A DNA stretch of 64,000 nt, taken from positions 554,015 to 618,014 of the forward strand of contig JANPYM010000006.1 of assembly GCA_025890175.1 (NCBI GenBank), in the 5' to 3' direction. Within the stretch, counting starts at the first letter, position 1. Each line of letters starts with the position of its first letter. The position numbers and the translations under genes are program-made. This DNA comes from Ciborinia camelliae. Its lineage: Eukaryota > Ascomycota > Leotiomycetes > Helotiales > Sclerotiniaceae. Positions 38,917-50,962 of the stretch are shown one piece after another. A model generated the notes under the pieces. That model saw only the letters and a program-made list of their open reading frames with translations, ran no database searches and was not told where the DNA came from.

Positions 38917-39001
38917 CATCCATCCATCCATCCATCCATCCATCCATCCATCCATCCATCCATCCATCCATCCATCCATCCATCCATCCATCCATCCATC
39001 C
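38877..39001. repeat. Compound (TATC)n-(CATC)n microsatellite
   Basis: About ten TATC units (38877-38916) run directly into about 21 uninterrupted CATC units (to 39001). The switch is a single C/T difference per unit, suggesting that one array arose from the other. Confidence 0.95.
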
Positions 39002-39314
39002 AACATCAAAACATCCAATAGAACCCAAGCAAAAGCAAAAGCAAAAACAAAAACAAAAACAATCCTTTAAATAAACCCCATTTATATCATATTAACCACC
39101 ACCTTCTCTTCCCCTCTCCCCCCTCTCCTTCCCCCCATCTCCCCCTCCTTTCTCATTCTATACCTACCTACCTACCTACCCAAATAAATAAATAAATAAA
39201 AAAAATATATATAATTTAGAGATTTAAAGATATTAAAGATATTGAAAATATTAAAGATCTAAAACGCTTTTTTATTTATATACATCTATATACACCCCCC
39301 CCATCTCCTCTCTC

Positions 39315-39600
39315 TATCCCATCCCCATCCCCATTTTTATCCCCATTTCTATCCCCATCCCTATTCTCATCCTTATCCTTATCTCCATCTTTATTTTCAT
39401 TCTTATCCTTATTTCTATTTTCATTTTTATTTTTATCTTTATTCCTATCCCTATCCCCATTTCTATTTTTATCCCCATCTTTTTTATTCTTATTCCCATC
39501 CCCATCCTTATCCCTATTCCCATCTTTATCTCTATTTTTATTTTCATTTTTATTTTTATTTTTATTTTTATCCTTATCTTTATCCTTATTCTTATTTTTT
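39315..39600. repeat. Degenerate AT-YYYY hexamer array (about 290 bp)
   Basis: Nearly every six bases there is an AT (or AC-free AT) followed by four pyrimidines, e.g. ATCCCC, ATTTTT, ATCCTT, ATTCTT. The pyrimidine positions mix C and T freely, while the AT frame is kept for about 45 units. The minus-strand translation alternates I with K, M, E, G or R for the same reason and is not a gene. Confidence 0.85.
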
Positions 39601-39696
39601 TTCTACCTTTTATCTCCCATCTTTTATCTCTCCATTTTCTCTCTCTCATCTCCCTCCCCTATCCCTTCCCCATTTCATCTCATCTCATCTTATAAC

Positions 39697-39765
39697 ATAA
39701 CCTCAAACCCAAAACCTTAACCCCAAGCCTCAACCCCAAACCTCAACCTCAAACCCCAAAAATCA
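39697..39765. repeat. Degenerate AACCYCAA C-rich array
   Basis: Imperfect 6-8-bp units such as AACCCC, AACCTC and AACCTT. It resembles telomeric CCCTAA only loosely; the order and spacing do not match. Confidence 0.7.
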
Positions 39766-40432
39766 CATCTATACCCAAAATTGTAGTTAATCCACGATAC
39801 ATACAAATACAAATACAAATACCAACAAACAACAATCAACAATCAACAAAAATATATATAATATATATATAAATAATAAATATCCATTGGAACCAGATAG
39901 GTAGGTAGGTAGATATACAAAAGGATTCCCATCATCCCCCTCCCCATCACCATCACCATCCCCATCCCAAACCTGCCCCTTATCCTCCTTATCCCCCTTT
40001 CCCCATCCCCCCTTTCCCCCTTCCTCCTCCTCTTCCTATCCTCCATATAAGATAAGATAGAGTACAATCTACAAGCGAGCGTTGAATGCACTTTCCCCAC
40101 CGTGACCCTAATTACCCATCATGATCCATGTTCATGATCCATTGATCCATCATATATCCATCTCATCTCACACGAGACCGGTCCGGTCATCTGCACCAAC
40201 CCCAACACCGACCATCCCCTCGCTCTCCCTCCCCTTCCTATTCCCCAAAATAACAAATAGACAATGTGCATGTCCCAAAAACCTCATTATAATGCACTTG
40301 AATTAAGTTTGCGGAAATATGCTCCTTTTCTTTTCCTTTCCTTTCTTTCTTTCATTTCCTTTCTCATGCCATCTCGCCTATTTCCCTCTCCCCTCCCCTA
40401 TCCACCCCACCCAACCTTAAGTACCATCAACC

Positions 40433-43400
40433 TCACCTCACACTCCCCTCCAACCCCGCCTCCCTCACCAACTTCCAAAATAATCCCCTCTTCTCCATCA
40501 GTTTCCTCGGGCTATCAAATTCCTTCACCGTTCCCTGTTCCAACACCACGATACGATCACTATCCAAAATTGTATTAATGCGATGCGCAATCGTGATAAT
40601 CGTGCGCTTAGCAAACAAGGGACTCCTTAGCGTCGTCTGCAAAAGGGCATCCGTTTCCACATCCACGGCCGCCGTGGCTTCGTCTAGGACCAATATATTG
40701 GATGGTGTGAGGAGTGCTCGTGCGAGGGAGACGAGTTGTCGTTGGCCTTGGGAAAGATTGGATCCCCTGTACCGGAAAAACTTGGTTAGCTTATTCTTCT
40801 TCAAAAACAGGTTTTTGGGAATTTTTTTCGGTTGAAAGTTAAATTATGCTCGTGTTTCTGATAGTGGTGGTGGTAATTTCGGTGAGATTTTAGAAAGGGA
40901 AGGCATATTTCAAAATGGGAATGTTTGAGCGAGGAATGAAATGACGCAATAAGAAATTGCAAATCAAAATTCGAGGATAACGCAAAGCATGGCAGGTGAT
41001 GGTTATTGTTTGCGACGTTGGGCAGTGATGTGGTGATAGGTAGGGCGAGAAGGACGAAAGGAAAAATGGAAACAGGAGGGTGCTCGGAAAAGGGTTCAGC
41101 TTATGATAAGGAGATTGTGTCACGAACCCTTCTTGAATTTTGGCTTCCAAACCACCATTCATAGTCGAGACGTGATCTTTTAGCCTTGCATGTTCTGAGA
41201 GGAAGATTGGTTAGCTAGGGTTTTGGTATAACACGCCGCTTGCAGTATATGATCACTCATATCCCACAAGCAACGCCGAGTATCTTCGTCTAGGGTCACA
41301 CTTACCCAGTACGCTCCACAACTCTGTGTCATCATGTACATGACCTGGATCAAGGTTATCGCGAATCGTTCCTTCGAACAGAGCCGCATCTTGGGGAATA
41401 ATCGCCAATCGGCGTCTTAAGTCGAGCAGCCCTATTGTTGACGTGTTCAATGCATCAATGCTAATATTACCCTCGCTCGGCTCGATGATCCGAAATAGGG
41501 CCAGCGTCAAACTAGACTTTCCTGCACCTGTTCTACCAACGACCCCAATCTTCTCGTGTGGCTTGATGTCGAGATTGATATTCTTGAGCACGAGGTCCAA
41601 GCCTTCGCGGTATCGTGTGCTATAGTTGTGAAAGTGTACTCCGCCCGAGGCAGGCCAACTGATTGGTGGACGATGTCTGTGGATGACTTCTGGAGCTTCG
41701 CTCGGTAATCTAGCGTACTCTAGAACACGTTCAACGGACACGATATTTGTTTCCACTTCAACGGTTTGACGAACGATCCAATTCAAGGATTGCGTGATTT
41801 GAAGGGCATATGACATCGCCAGTCCGACAATACCGGGAGATAAACCACTTCCAGTGCTTACAGACACAATAGAGAAGCCGGCGGCGGCTAAGATAATGAG
41901 TGAGCCGAGAAATTCGAGTCTCACGGCAAGCCATCTACGCATCAATGATGTCAGTCTAATGTAATGTTCCAAATATTCTTGGGCATCGAGTAATTACTCT
42001 GTGCCTGAATAATCCGATTCTTAAGGAACAAGTTTCACTTTGAGGTGATCACCAATCACGTGTCTGATCACATAACTTGGATTGAATGAAAGGATTATAT
42101 AACATACCGGTTACTATTGATGGACGGGAAGTAAGCTCTCAAGTTAGCGTCTACTCTCCATTCGTTTTCTTGAGTGAATCGTTTTTGTTGACTAAAGCAC
42201 GGACAAATTAGTATCCTGACTGTCTTAAAAATCTCCGTTTCCGAAGTCTCAGGAAAAACCGAGTAGGCGGGTTAGGCAAACGGGAACGTCTATCAAGTTT
42301 CCTTACCGATAAGCTCGGATGGTGCCAATGCCTCCAAGGGACTCCTGGAAGTGGGCGTAGATTGGACTTCGGCTGACGCTGTCCAAGCGCTTCAGCTCAC
42401 GGGAAGTGCGGAGGTAATAACGCTGCACCCAGTAATACACGCCTGACAGCGGGACGATCAAAAGAATAAAGGCCGGGGTAGAGACGGAAATGACGACCAG
42501 GGTAAATACTGCCCGAGCAGTGTTAACAAATAGCATATTGAAAGTCCTGGCAAGTACCTGATACGGGTTAGAACGTGTCAAAATACAGGGTTATACTTTA
42601 AAGCTACTTCATCTATCCGATAAACATCACTACATTCACGCTTGTTAGCTTGTGGTCTGCACAGATCCGATTTCGGGAATGGATGTAACACAGCATTCAA
42701 ATAAACAAATTGAAGCCTGGATATGGATCGAAGCGCATATGCACCATGTTGAGCAAAGCGGGGAGGTCACCACGGCCCATCCTCGCAATCAAAAATATAC
42801 GGAATAATACTGTTGAAGAATTGTGCCGACAGCTTGCGCCAATCACAAATATTCTGATACGAAGGAGAAATTGAAAGGAAAAAATTACTATTGCCGACAA
42901 CGTACCTTGAAAAGCGATTGAGAATTCGACCAGCCGGGGTAGTTTCGAAAAAGGACATTGGAGATCGGAAGATGGCAAAAGCCATTCGCTCATGAAGTTT
43001 TCTCGAGGCCTGAGCGGGTGATATATTAGCTTCCGTGGTTGCTTCTGCATAATGCGAGAACCCGCTGCCTTGTCGGGAGTCTTACCTCGATAGAACAGAA
43101 GATCCACAAGATTAAGGTCTGGATAACCACAAGAGCGGCAGACCCAATGCCAAAACCAAAGTATACACCAATATACTTGCCCACATTCAGGTTCATACCG
43201 TTTTTGTCGTTAGCCTCCGCCCAACTTTTGAGCCATACGCTGCCGCCTGTGAAGGATCAGTAAAAAGTAAATCAAGTGCGGGGGAAACGAGGGGAACCGA
43301 CTGATCTGTGCCGTTTGAGCACCAACCAACATGGCCAAATAAATTAAAACTGCTGCGAGATTACTAGTCTTGGCGTATTCGGCGTACACTAATTAATGTT

Positions 43401-46400
43401 AACATCTCTCGCCGTTGTCAGGTGTTTATGTTTGCCTACCATCCCATTTTACCTTGCCTTGTTCAGAATGTTCCTTGCCCTGCTTAGATTTCGAAGGTTC
43501 TTCTTCGTCGCGAAGTTTGCCTCTAGGGCCTCTAAAGCTGATTGTACTAGCACGTCGTAGTGTATTAGAGCTTCCCTTCCTCTTTTTGACGCCTGATCCT
43601 CCAGGTCTAATAGGTTGGAGTTGTGCTAAATGTTCTTGGGCCTCCTCAGCCTCGTCCTTTTCCTCCTCTTCGCCGTTCTGCTCAAAGTCAAGTATTGTTG
43701 AAGAATCGCTAGTTTCAGTGGTTTCAGAGTCTGTAGACACATCCTTGTTCTCGGATGTATTGATCAGATTTGCAATTTCCCCTCTTCTGGCGATGGCCTG
43801 GTCATATGTACCGCGCTCGATGATTTTGGCATCTCGAATCAAGCAAATGAGGTTTGCCTCCTTAAGAACCGGAATAGAATTTGTAGCAAGAACCCTAGTC
43901 TTTCCACTGAGTAATCCAGTTGGACCAAAGACATTGTCAATTAAATGTCTTCCAACGTGCTGATCAACGGCGGATAAACAATCGTCGAGTAGATACACAT
44001 CGGCTCTAGCGTAAACTGCTCTTGCCAAAGTCAATCGTGCTTTCTGGCCTCCACTTAAAGAGATACCACGCTCCCCAACCTCGGTTTCATCACCATCTGG
44101 CAATTGAGCAAAATCTTCGGTAAGCGCACAAGCCCGGACAGTTTTATCGTAAAAGATGGGGTCAAAACGGTGACCAAAGAGAATGTTTTCCTTAACACTG
44201 GCGTTCATAACCCATGGCTGTTGTGCTACATAGGCTGTTTTTCCATGAACCACTACCTGCCCCTTAACTTTCCATAAATCGCCAAGAAGTGCTTGTAAGA
44301 AAGATGACTTTCCTGCTCCAACTCGGCCAACAATACAAGTGAGTTCTCCTTTATGTGCAGAGAAATGAATATCTTGTAACACATTGCGATCAGACTTTCT
44401 GTCCCATGAAAACGACGCATCTCGGATCGTTAGAGACTCTTCACCATCGTCTTCAATGGCACCTTTTAAGATAACCGCATCAGGCTGTAACTCCTCGGCC
44501 GTGAAGAAAGATGTCAAGCGCTTGACGGCGACTGAAGCCTCAATAATAGAGGTAATGACCATCGGGAGAATTGCCAACGGGAATGTCAATAGATTGAGCA
44601 AAGTCAAGGTAGGGAACACGATATCAGTGGTTAGTGGAGAGTCGGCAGTTAACACATAAACAGCGAATGTAGAACAAGAGACCAAGAATGGTGTGGTAGA
44701 CCAGGTAAAATTGGCAACTGATTGAGCAGCACCAATCTTGCGTAGAGTTTTCAACTCCTGGTCGTTTCTAACAAAGTTCAACTTGGCCATGAAGGCGGAA
44801 CTCCAAGCATAAAGCTTGATGCTCTTCATATTATTGATGATTTCCGCGATCAGTCTTGTTCGAGAATCCTTATTTTTCATCTGCTCCTGCTGCAACTTTT
44901 TCATCAGACGAGCGATCAAACCATTAATGGGGATCATTAGAATCATGGCGGCGACGCCAGCCAACATCGACAATCCGACTAATTGGTATAAGGATATCAT
45001 ACAGAGAATGATTTGATATGGAGCAGACCACAATTGTTGCCCGTATTGGGTAAGATCTTGTAATCTTTGAGTATCAACAGCCATATAGTTGACAATATCT
45101 CCAGTAGACTTGCTAGCTCTTCCTTCGTTCGATAACTTGAGTGACTTTCCGTAGATTGCTGCTGTCAAGGCGGTCTTAATACGCATACCGGTTTCAAAGG
45201 CTCTCTGAAAGTATTGATGCAAAGCCATAGTTTGACCCACGGAAACAGAGAACATGGCCAAAGCTATGGCTGCTCCTCGAATTACAGGCTGGGGCTCATC
45301 GCTCGAATATGACTTGACCCATTTGATCAACAACTTTAAAAGTTGTGGCTGTACAAAGGCGAGGGAATCACTGACAGTCTTGAAAAGAGCGCCACGGAAA
45401 TATGGTCCACTGAAAGATCTGAAGATAGCCATCCAAAGAGATGGCTTCTTCTTGTGTTCAATTTCGTAGTCCCAAGCCTCCTGAAATGTCTCGCTGCATG
45501 ACTTTGTGGTATCCCTCTTGGCCAAATTCCATAGATCGTCCTCTGTCAAATATTTCTTATAGCCATTTTTCATCATAGGGGTCATCCAACCGAACGTGAG
45601 AATCGAAAACACAGTGGCATATTCGACAGGACATTCGTCCTCATCCTCCAATGCTGAATATACACTCTGTTTCTTTGGCACAAGCCACTCCAAGCCAAAT
45701 TCGATCAACGACAACCCAAAGCTAACACAGTATGCGATGAAGTATGGAAGATGCTCGTGGTATATTTGTTGGGATATCAACGATCGTAGCTTGACTGCGT
45801 ATGCGATGTTCAGAAAGAGCCAATAAAAGAGTACAACGCCGTTTGGATTCCGCAATCGGGTATGCTCGAGCCATTGGATGCTAAACACAACCCCAAGAGA
45901 TGCGATTTGTAGAAGACTGGTCCAAAATCGGAAATCGCCCGCCCATACATCTGGATAATTAACTATTTGTATAATGAGTTGCCATGCGACTGAGATTGTA
46001 ATTCCTATTATGATAGCCTATAGAGCGCCGCGTAAGCCTTTTGTCCATCGTTTCATCCCCCCAAACTCGCCGAACAACAAGGAGAAAACCATACCTGCTT
46101 GAGCCAAAAATGCCAATCTTTTTTCACCTCCCCCGTCGTCTTCCTCCTTACAAGCCACCATATAGCTATCGCACCTCCCAATATTCCAAAGGCCGCCACC
46201 GAGCTCACCCACACATCCATAAAACACGGGGTGAAGTCATATCGATGAGGACTCAAAGGTCCCCATCCCTCCTTGTTACCGCATAGCGGCTGTGATCTTG
46301 ATATATCCGCAGTGAGATATCCGTTACCAAGTTGCTCCTGCAATGCGCGGAAACCAGAGAAGGAGCCGGTCTTGAGGATGCCCTGCGGTGAGCTAACGAC

Positions 46401-46403
46401 CAT
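40433..46403 (-). CDS. YCF1: YCF1-type vacuolar ABCC glutathione-conjugate transporter
   Basis: A full-size ABC-C pump that moves glutathione conjugates, including metal conjugates, into the vacuole. Exons: 46403-46095, 46017-43440, 43388-43302, 43246-43086, 43009-42906, 42608-42629 (22 nt), 42557-42307, 42191-42108, 41934-41306, 41194-41128 and 40766-40433. They join in frame to 1541 aa, close to yeast Ycf1. Layout is TMD0 with [16 protein letters not shown] near the start, L0 linker, TMD1, NBD1 (Walker [10 protein letters not shown] about 671, signature LSGGQ about 756, Walker B VYLLDD about 776), an acidic S-rich linker with [10 protein letters not shown] (a kinase-type site as in the Ycf1 R domain), TMD2, and NBD2 (GRTGAGKSS about 1330, LSQGQRQ about 1434, [10 protein letters not shown] about 1460). 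The micro-exon supplies SDVYRIDE between NRFS and VLARTFN. The last intron (361 nt) has a GTTCGT donor. The start at 46403 is the most likely of several ATGs; a further in-frame methionine lies upstream. Confidence 0.95.
42608..42629 (-). other. YCF1: 22-nt micro-exon of YCF1
   Basis: It is flanked by an AG acceptor (GAATGTAG) and a GT donor (GTAGCT), with a CTAAC branch site upstream. It contributes seven codons and one base encoding SDVYRIDE with the preceding AG. This is the segment every ABCC protein has here, so the exon is required for a functional second TMD. Confidence 0.9.
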
Positions 46404-47975
46404 GACCGATATGTGATACTTTGTGTACTGAAGCCCTCCTTCGATAGACGATAGAGGTGTCAGAACTGGCGATATTGGTATATGAAAGAATATTTCATTC
46501 GTTCTATGGCACAATCAATGGTGGAAGTGGCCTCTGGGAAGTTGGACGGGTTTGTTTGAAGGACCGACAAGCTACACTAAATACGGATTTAAGCTATGAC
46601 GGGCGATTATTCCCTTGCCCTTACAAAGCAACAGGGACAAGAACAGCAACAGCAACAGCAACAGAAAAATACCTAGAAAATCCGAGTAATGCGCTTCAAT
46701 ATCAAGTGTTAAGAAATGGGTCTGATAATATATATTGATATTGGGATTGATATTGATACGCTGTTTAGAAATGGAATACTGTTCTTACCTAACATTCAGA
46801 TGAATTGGAAGATTCCGATTACTAGGTACGTACCTAGGTAGGTAGGTAATATGTAATATATCTACTGGATCTACCTACCTACAGTCAGTACCTACCTACC
46901 TGGGTATCTACCAGATGACCGGCTCTTTAATCTGGGCAATGATTGATAATTGCGATGGATGGATGTTAAGCATAGGTAATTTTGGTCATAAATGCTTACT
47001 TTACCTGGTACCTACCTACCTGGGTAGGTACTCGGTAGTGGTAGTACTATCCATTGATTAGACGTCATTATAAGATCTTGCCAGGCAATACATATTAGAT
47101 AAGTACTCGTATCTTACCTATCACCGGGAAGCTATTTCTGTACATGCAAAAATCTAAGAATTAGGTACCGTACACACCTACATCTGTTGTTTGATAAATA
47201 CCTACCTACCTACTCTGATCTACTTTTACTCTACTCTCCGTATTTGTAATCTTATATTATATTAGGTAATTCATTATCAATTCATCAATTAAATTACAGA
47301 GCACTTTTAGTTCATGGTTACTAGGTATTTATAGTTATGTAATAAATAGTAGGTAGATTCTTGTATTGATGCGTGTGTTAGTTAAGTCTTCCTTATAATT
47401 GTAGATACCCAGTGGGCCAATGCAAGTTACAAAAAAACAAGAGCTTCCTTGATTAAGCTAGAAGCTCTCCTAGGGCCACAGTCCACAATCCGCAGTCCAC
47501 AGTCCACTCTCACATGCATTGATCGTGATCTGATCTCCGGGGATGTGAAGTAGGTACCTATAGGAGGTACTGTAGTGGGGCAAAATATGTACCTAACATG
47601 TAAGTACCAAATAATAGCTTTCTATCTGCAGAAACCTCAATTGAGATGTATAAAAAATGCATTTGCCTATCAAACAAGAAAGAAGCGGGAGAAGAAATTT
47701 CATCTGAAACGCCATAAGCAAAATAAAGAAAAAGACCCCGAATTTTCTGTCTAGGACATCATTCCTCCAACCCTTCCCGTCAGAAGCATCAGAGATCATA
47801 AAGCAAAAGCTAGCCTACCATCTCCAAAATCCCTAATTCTCCATGAGAAAGAATAAAAAAGTGATAAGTCGATACATGAAGGGTTGATAACATTGTCTTT
47901 AATGGGTATCATCTTATCGCAGTTGTGACCAACAATTTAGGAGAAGGCCGCCCAACAATCTCAAGACTCCATCAT
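46404..47975. other. Intergenic with CCTA/TAGG clusters
   Basis: It contains the YCF1 promoter and the 3' UTR of CBF1. An ACAGCA/CAACAG run lies at about 46632-46663. CCTACCTAGGTAGG palindromic clusters lie at 46826-46850, 46872-46905 and 47005-47030. No gene is supported. Confidence 0.55.
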
Positions 47976-48919
47976 CTAGTTCTCTGAAGGACCAGCATCT
48001 TCCTTCTTGGGTGCCAAACCAGCACTTTGACATGTCTTCTTCCATGTCTCAACCTCACGCCATGCTCTCTCACATTCGGTCTTCAACTTGTCGTTACTTG
48101 CACTGAGTTCCGCAATGGCTTGTTCTGTGAGAAGTTTCTCAAGTGTCCATTTCTCAATGTTTTGGGTCTCGTTCTCCTTGAGTTGGGTGATGAATGCAAC
48201 AGCTCTTTGTAAAATTGATCCTTTGTTTTTCTCACATCCTGGTACAATCTTTGCTAACTCATTGATGCCTTCATTGATGGTTTCACGACGACGTCTCTCA
48301 ACTAGAAATTGGTCAGTATAAGAAAAGCAAATGTGGAATGTGTCAAATAATAATCACCTTCTTTGTGGTTATCCTTTCGGACTTTATGCCATTCATCAGA
48401 TCCCACAACAGGCTTGGAAGCAGAACCTCGACCTTGAGATTGATGTTGCTGTTGCGAATTGTCCATGAAGCTGTTGTCGGGTTGCTGGCTGTTATCCATG
48501 AAAGACGAATCTTGATGGCGATCTTGCTCAGATGCTTGAGAAGCAAAAGAGACGTCCGTTGGCTGTGGAATCGTCATGGTTGGATAGATGCCAGCAAGTG
48601 CCGCAGCGGCAGTAGAAGAGGCGTTGGCATGATCTGCGGCACCGTTTTGATGGTCGGGATGAATTTGTTGGTTGTGTTGAAGGTTGGCGTAGTTTTGCAG
48701 GGCTTCTACATCCCCGATCTGCTGATTGACTAACGATTGGTCACCGGAGTCATTGACAGAATTCGGGGAAACACGCTTGTTGTTAAGACGCCTCGTGTCA
48801 TCAGCTGATTCGGAGTCCCGCTTCCGCTTTTGTGCAGTGTTGCTCATATTAGCATTCTCTTCCCGCATAGCATTTGCTACTTCCTGCAATCCTGAATGTT
48901 CAAGGTCCATATCTGCCAT
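47976..48919 (-). CDS. CBF1: CBF1-type bHLH leucine-zipper transcription factor
   Basis: Cbf1 binds CACGTG elements; in yeast it acts in sulphur-amino-acid gene control and at centromeres. Exons 48919-48358 and 48301-47976 (56-nt GT-AG intron) join to 295 aa. The bHLH domain spans residues about 176-235. Splicing restores the basic region NHKEVERRRRETINEGI, with the H-E-R residues that contact an E-box, followed by the loop IVPGCEKNKGSILQRA and helix 2. A helical zipper-like tail (LKENETQNIEKWTLEKLLTE) follows to about 275. The N-terminal half is disordered and Q-rich, with an NLS-like QKRKRDSE near residue 30 and a duplicated SFMDNSQQ motif near 145-160. It acts in the nucleus. The ATG at 48919 is the first in frame; later methionines are possible. 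Confidence 0.94.
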
Positions 48920-50407
48920 TGCGATAATATATATGTCCTCGTGACAAGGCTTGCACAGTGATTTGTGGAGGATTGAGAAATCTACAATCGTAAGGCGCAG
49001 ATGACCTCGAGGGGTTGGTAGATAGATTTAAGGCTGAACTTGATCTTTCGCGATTTAATGACGTGTCTACCGAGGTTGGCACAAGTGCAACGGCAGTCTT
49101 CTTCTAGTGCAATGGATACGGCTGCTACGGAAGCAATGGAGACGTATCGGTGACTCGCTCTGATGTGCTTCGAAGCGCTCAGCTGCAGTAGTTCGTTGCC
49201 GTGATCTTCGAGACGAACGTTTCTGTGTCTTTCGGAGTCGTACCTACAAGGTCAGCACGTGTCATTGCAGATAAAGTATCACATAGTAATTCAATCAATA
49301 AGTTCTTGAGTAAAAAAAATGAGATATCAATTGATTTTGTGTTGTTGCGCTCTCTTGAAATGTTGCAACATCCGATTGATAAATCATCATGGATCAACTT
49401 TTCGTTGGTAGAAGTACAACAATTGTTGTACTTGAGAGCAAACAGGATTATTGCTTTTTTGGGGGGTGAACATCGCAGGTAGTTACAATATGATATTGAT
49501 ATCGATATTGATGCTGCTCTGCGAGATGTGACAGTGGGAGGAAGCATTTTCTGTATTTGCGGTCTGGTGATTATGAATTGCAGGAGAACGGTAATGTCCG
49601 AAAGAACTAAAAAAAAAACTCATGTTGCGTGGAGGCGAACACTAGATCTTTAGGTTCCACGAACATGGAAAGATCACATTTCTTCAATGTGCAGAGGCGC
49701 TTCTATTTATGACAACCTGTAACGGATGGATGCGACGGACAGGCACAGATTGATATAAATGATCGATCTTGGAGGCTTTTCCATTGTGGAATCTGAAAAT
49801 CTGGAACTTGGAATTTGGAATTGGGAATTGGAGAATTTGGAGGATTTTTGTGTGATTGATGATATGATTATGAAATCAGCTCAAGCATACCTTTTTATTT
49901 ATTTTTGGTGGGAGGGGTACCCGGTCAAAAGGGTCGGTTTTTTTTTGGTTATCTTCCTCCCTTCCTTTTTGCCCGAGGTCTGGATGGATGGGATGTGATG
50001 CGACAAGTGAAATAGTTCAACTTTCAACTTCTTGGATATTGTCAAATCTCCAACCAACTCAACTTCTGGATGAAAATAACTGTGAAAATGATTAGCAGAA
50101 GACTTTCACTGACAAGATTAACAGATTTCATCTTAGATAAACTTTGTCTTCTTTTGATTGAGGATGGAAAAAGATATTGCGACACAAGGTCAGGTGGTGT
50201 TATTGATTAAGATGATCACGAGGGAATTACCATACCAGTATTCTTGAATTAAGAGACCGAACTGAGACAACTTTCGGATTGGCAACCCTCAGATTGATAT
50301 TCGATAGACCTTCTTGATGGCCCTTGGATTGATATTGGATGGTGATAGCCTGTGGTGCTGGTACTTTAAGTGTCAAGATGAAGTAAAATGCAACACACGT
50401 GAAAAGA

Positions 50408-50450
50408 GATCAGGTGTAAGAGAGATCAGGTGTGAAAGAGATCAGGTGTT
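50408..50450. repeat. Three 16-bp repeats with GATCAGGTGT core
   Basis: GATCAGGTGT recurs at 50408, 50424 and 50440, exactly 16 bp apart, with variable spacer bases. It lies about 750 bp upstream of FYV10 and 1.5 kb upstream of CBF1. Confidence 0.85.
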
Positions 50451-50919
50451 GTGTTTGCTTCTTGTGCAGAGTGGGAGAATTTTAAAGTAGTCCGGGCATT
50501 GACGCTTAACTTAATTGAAACTAGACTCTTCGGCACCAAGCTTTAGTAGGAAGTTTTGGGTGCAAAAGCCCACGTAAAGGATTAGGTAATCATCATCATC
50601 TCTGATTAGTAATCAATACCTATGGAGTCGGGTACTCTACACACTGGTAGCTGGCAAGGTAAAGACCAAGGGAAGAATCATATGAGGTGGCTATAGCTAG
50701 TAGGGTAGGTCAATCAACTGGTACCTATCTAATAATAATACCTACCTAGGTATCTATCTATCTACCTGATTGAATATTCATGAACCAGAACTGACCCAAC
50801 AGATATTCAATAATAACTTAACTTAAATCATTCAGTTCCAATTACTCACATCCATACTTCAATTATTATAACTTTATTATCCATTCACAAATTGTCCAAA
50901 CCTTTTGTGACAATAGGTC

Positions 50920-50962
50920 TAGGTCTGGGTCTGGGTCTGGGTCTATGTCTAGGTCTACATGA
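50920..50962. repeat. (GGTCTR)n hexamer array
   Basis: About seven GGTCTG/GGTCTA units, 230 bp upstream of the FYV10 ATG. Confidence 0.85.

Larger units (their letters stand above)
30767..40432. other. 9.7-kb interval without a supported gene
   Basis: About 30.8-36.5 kb is mostly unique, AT-leaning DNA with frequent stops in all frames and no recognisable domain. About 36.6-38.6 kb is C-rich on the plus strand, giving long P/H/S-rich frames such as 36793-37503 that look like composition effects. About 38.6-40.1 kb is a dense group of simple-repeat arrays. It divides the DUF2841 gene (promoter at the left edge) from the 3' end of YCF1. A non-coding RNA, small secreted-protein gene or decayed transposon could be missed by eye. 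Confidence 0.55.

Noticed and set aside
39314..39649. 111-codon minus-strand frame of alternating I and K/R/G/M
   Set aside because: It is the translation of the AT-YYYY hexamer array; the periodicity is in the DNA.
50396..50401. CACGTG in the CBF1-FYV10 promoter region as an autoregulatory CBF1 site
   Set aside because: CACGTG also occurs near 1325, 8085, 10273, 16903, 37823 and 42058, about what chance predicts for 64 kb. Position alone does not support regulation.
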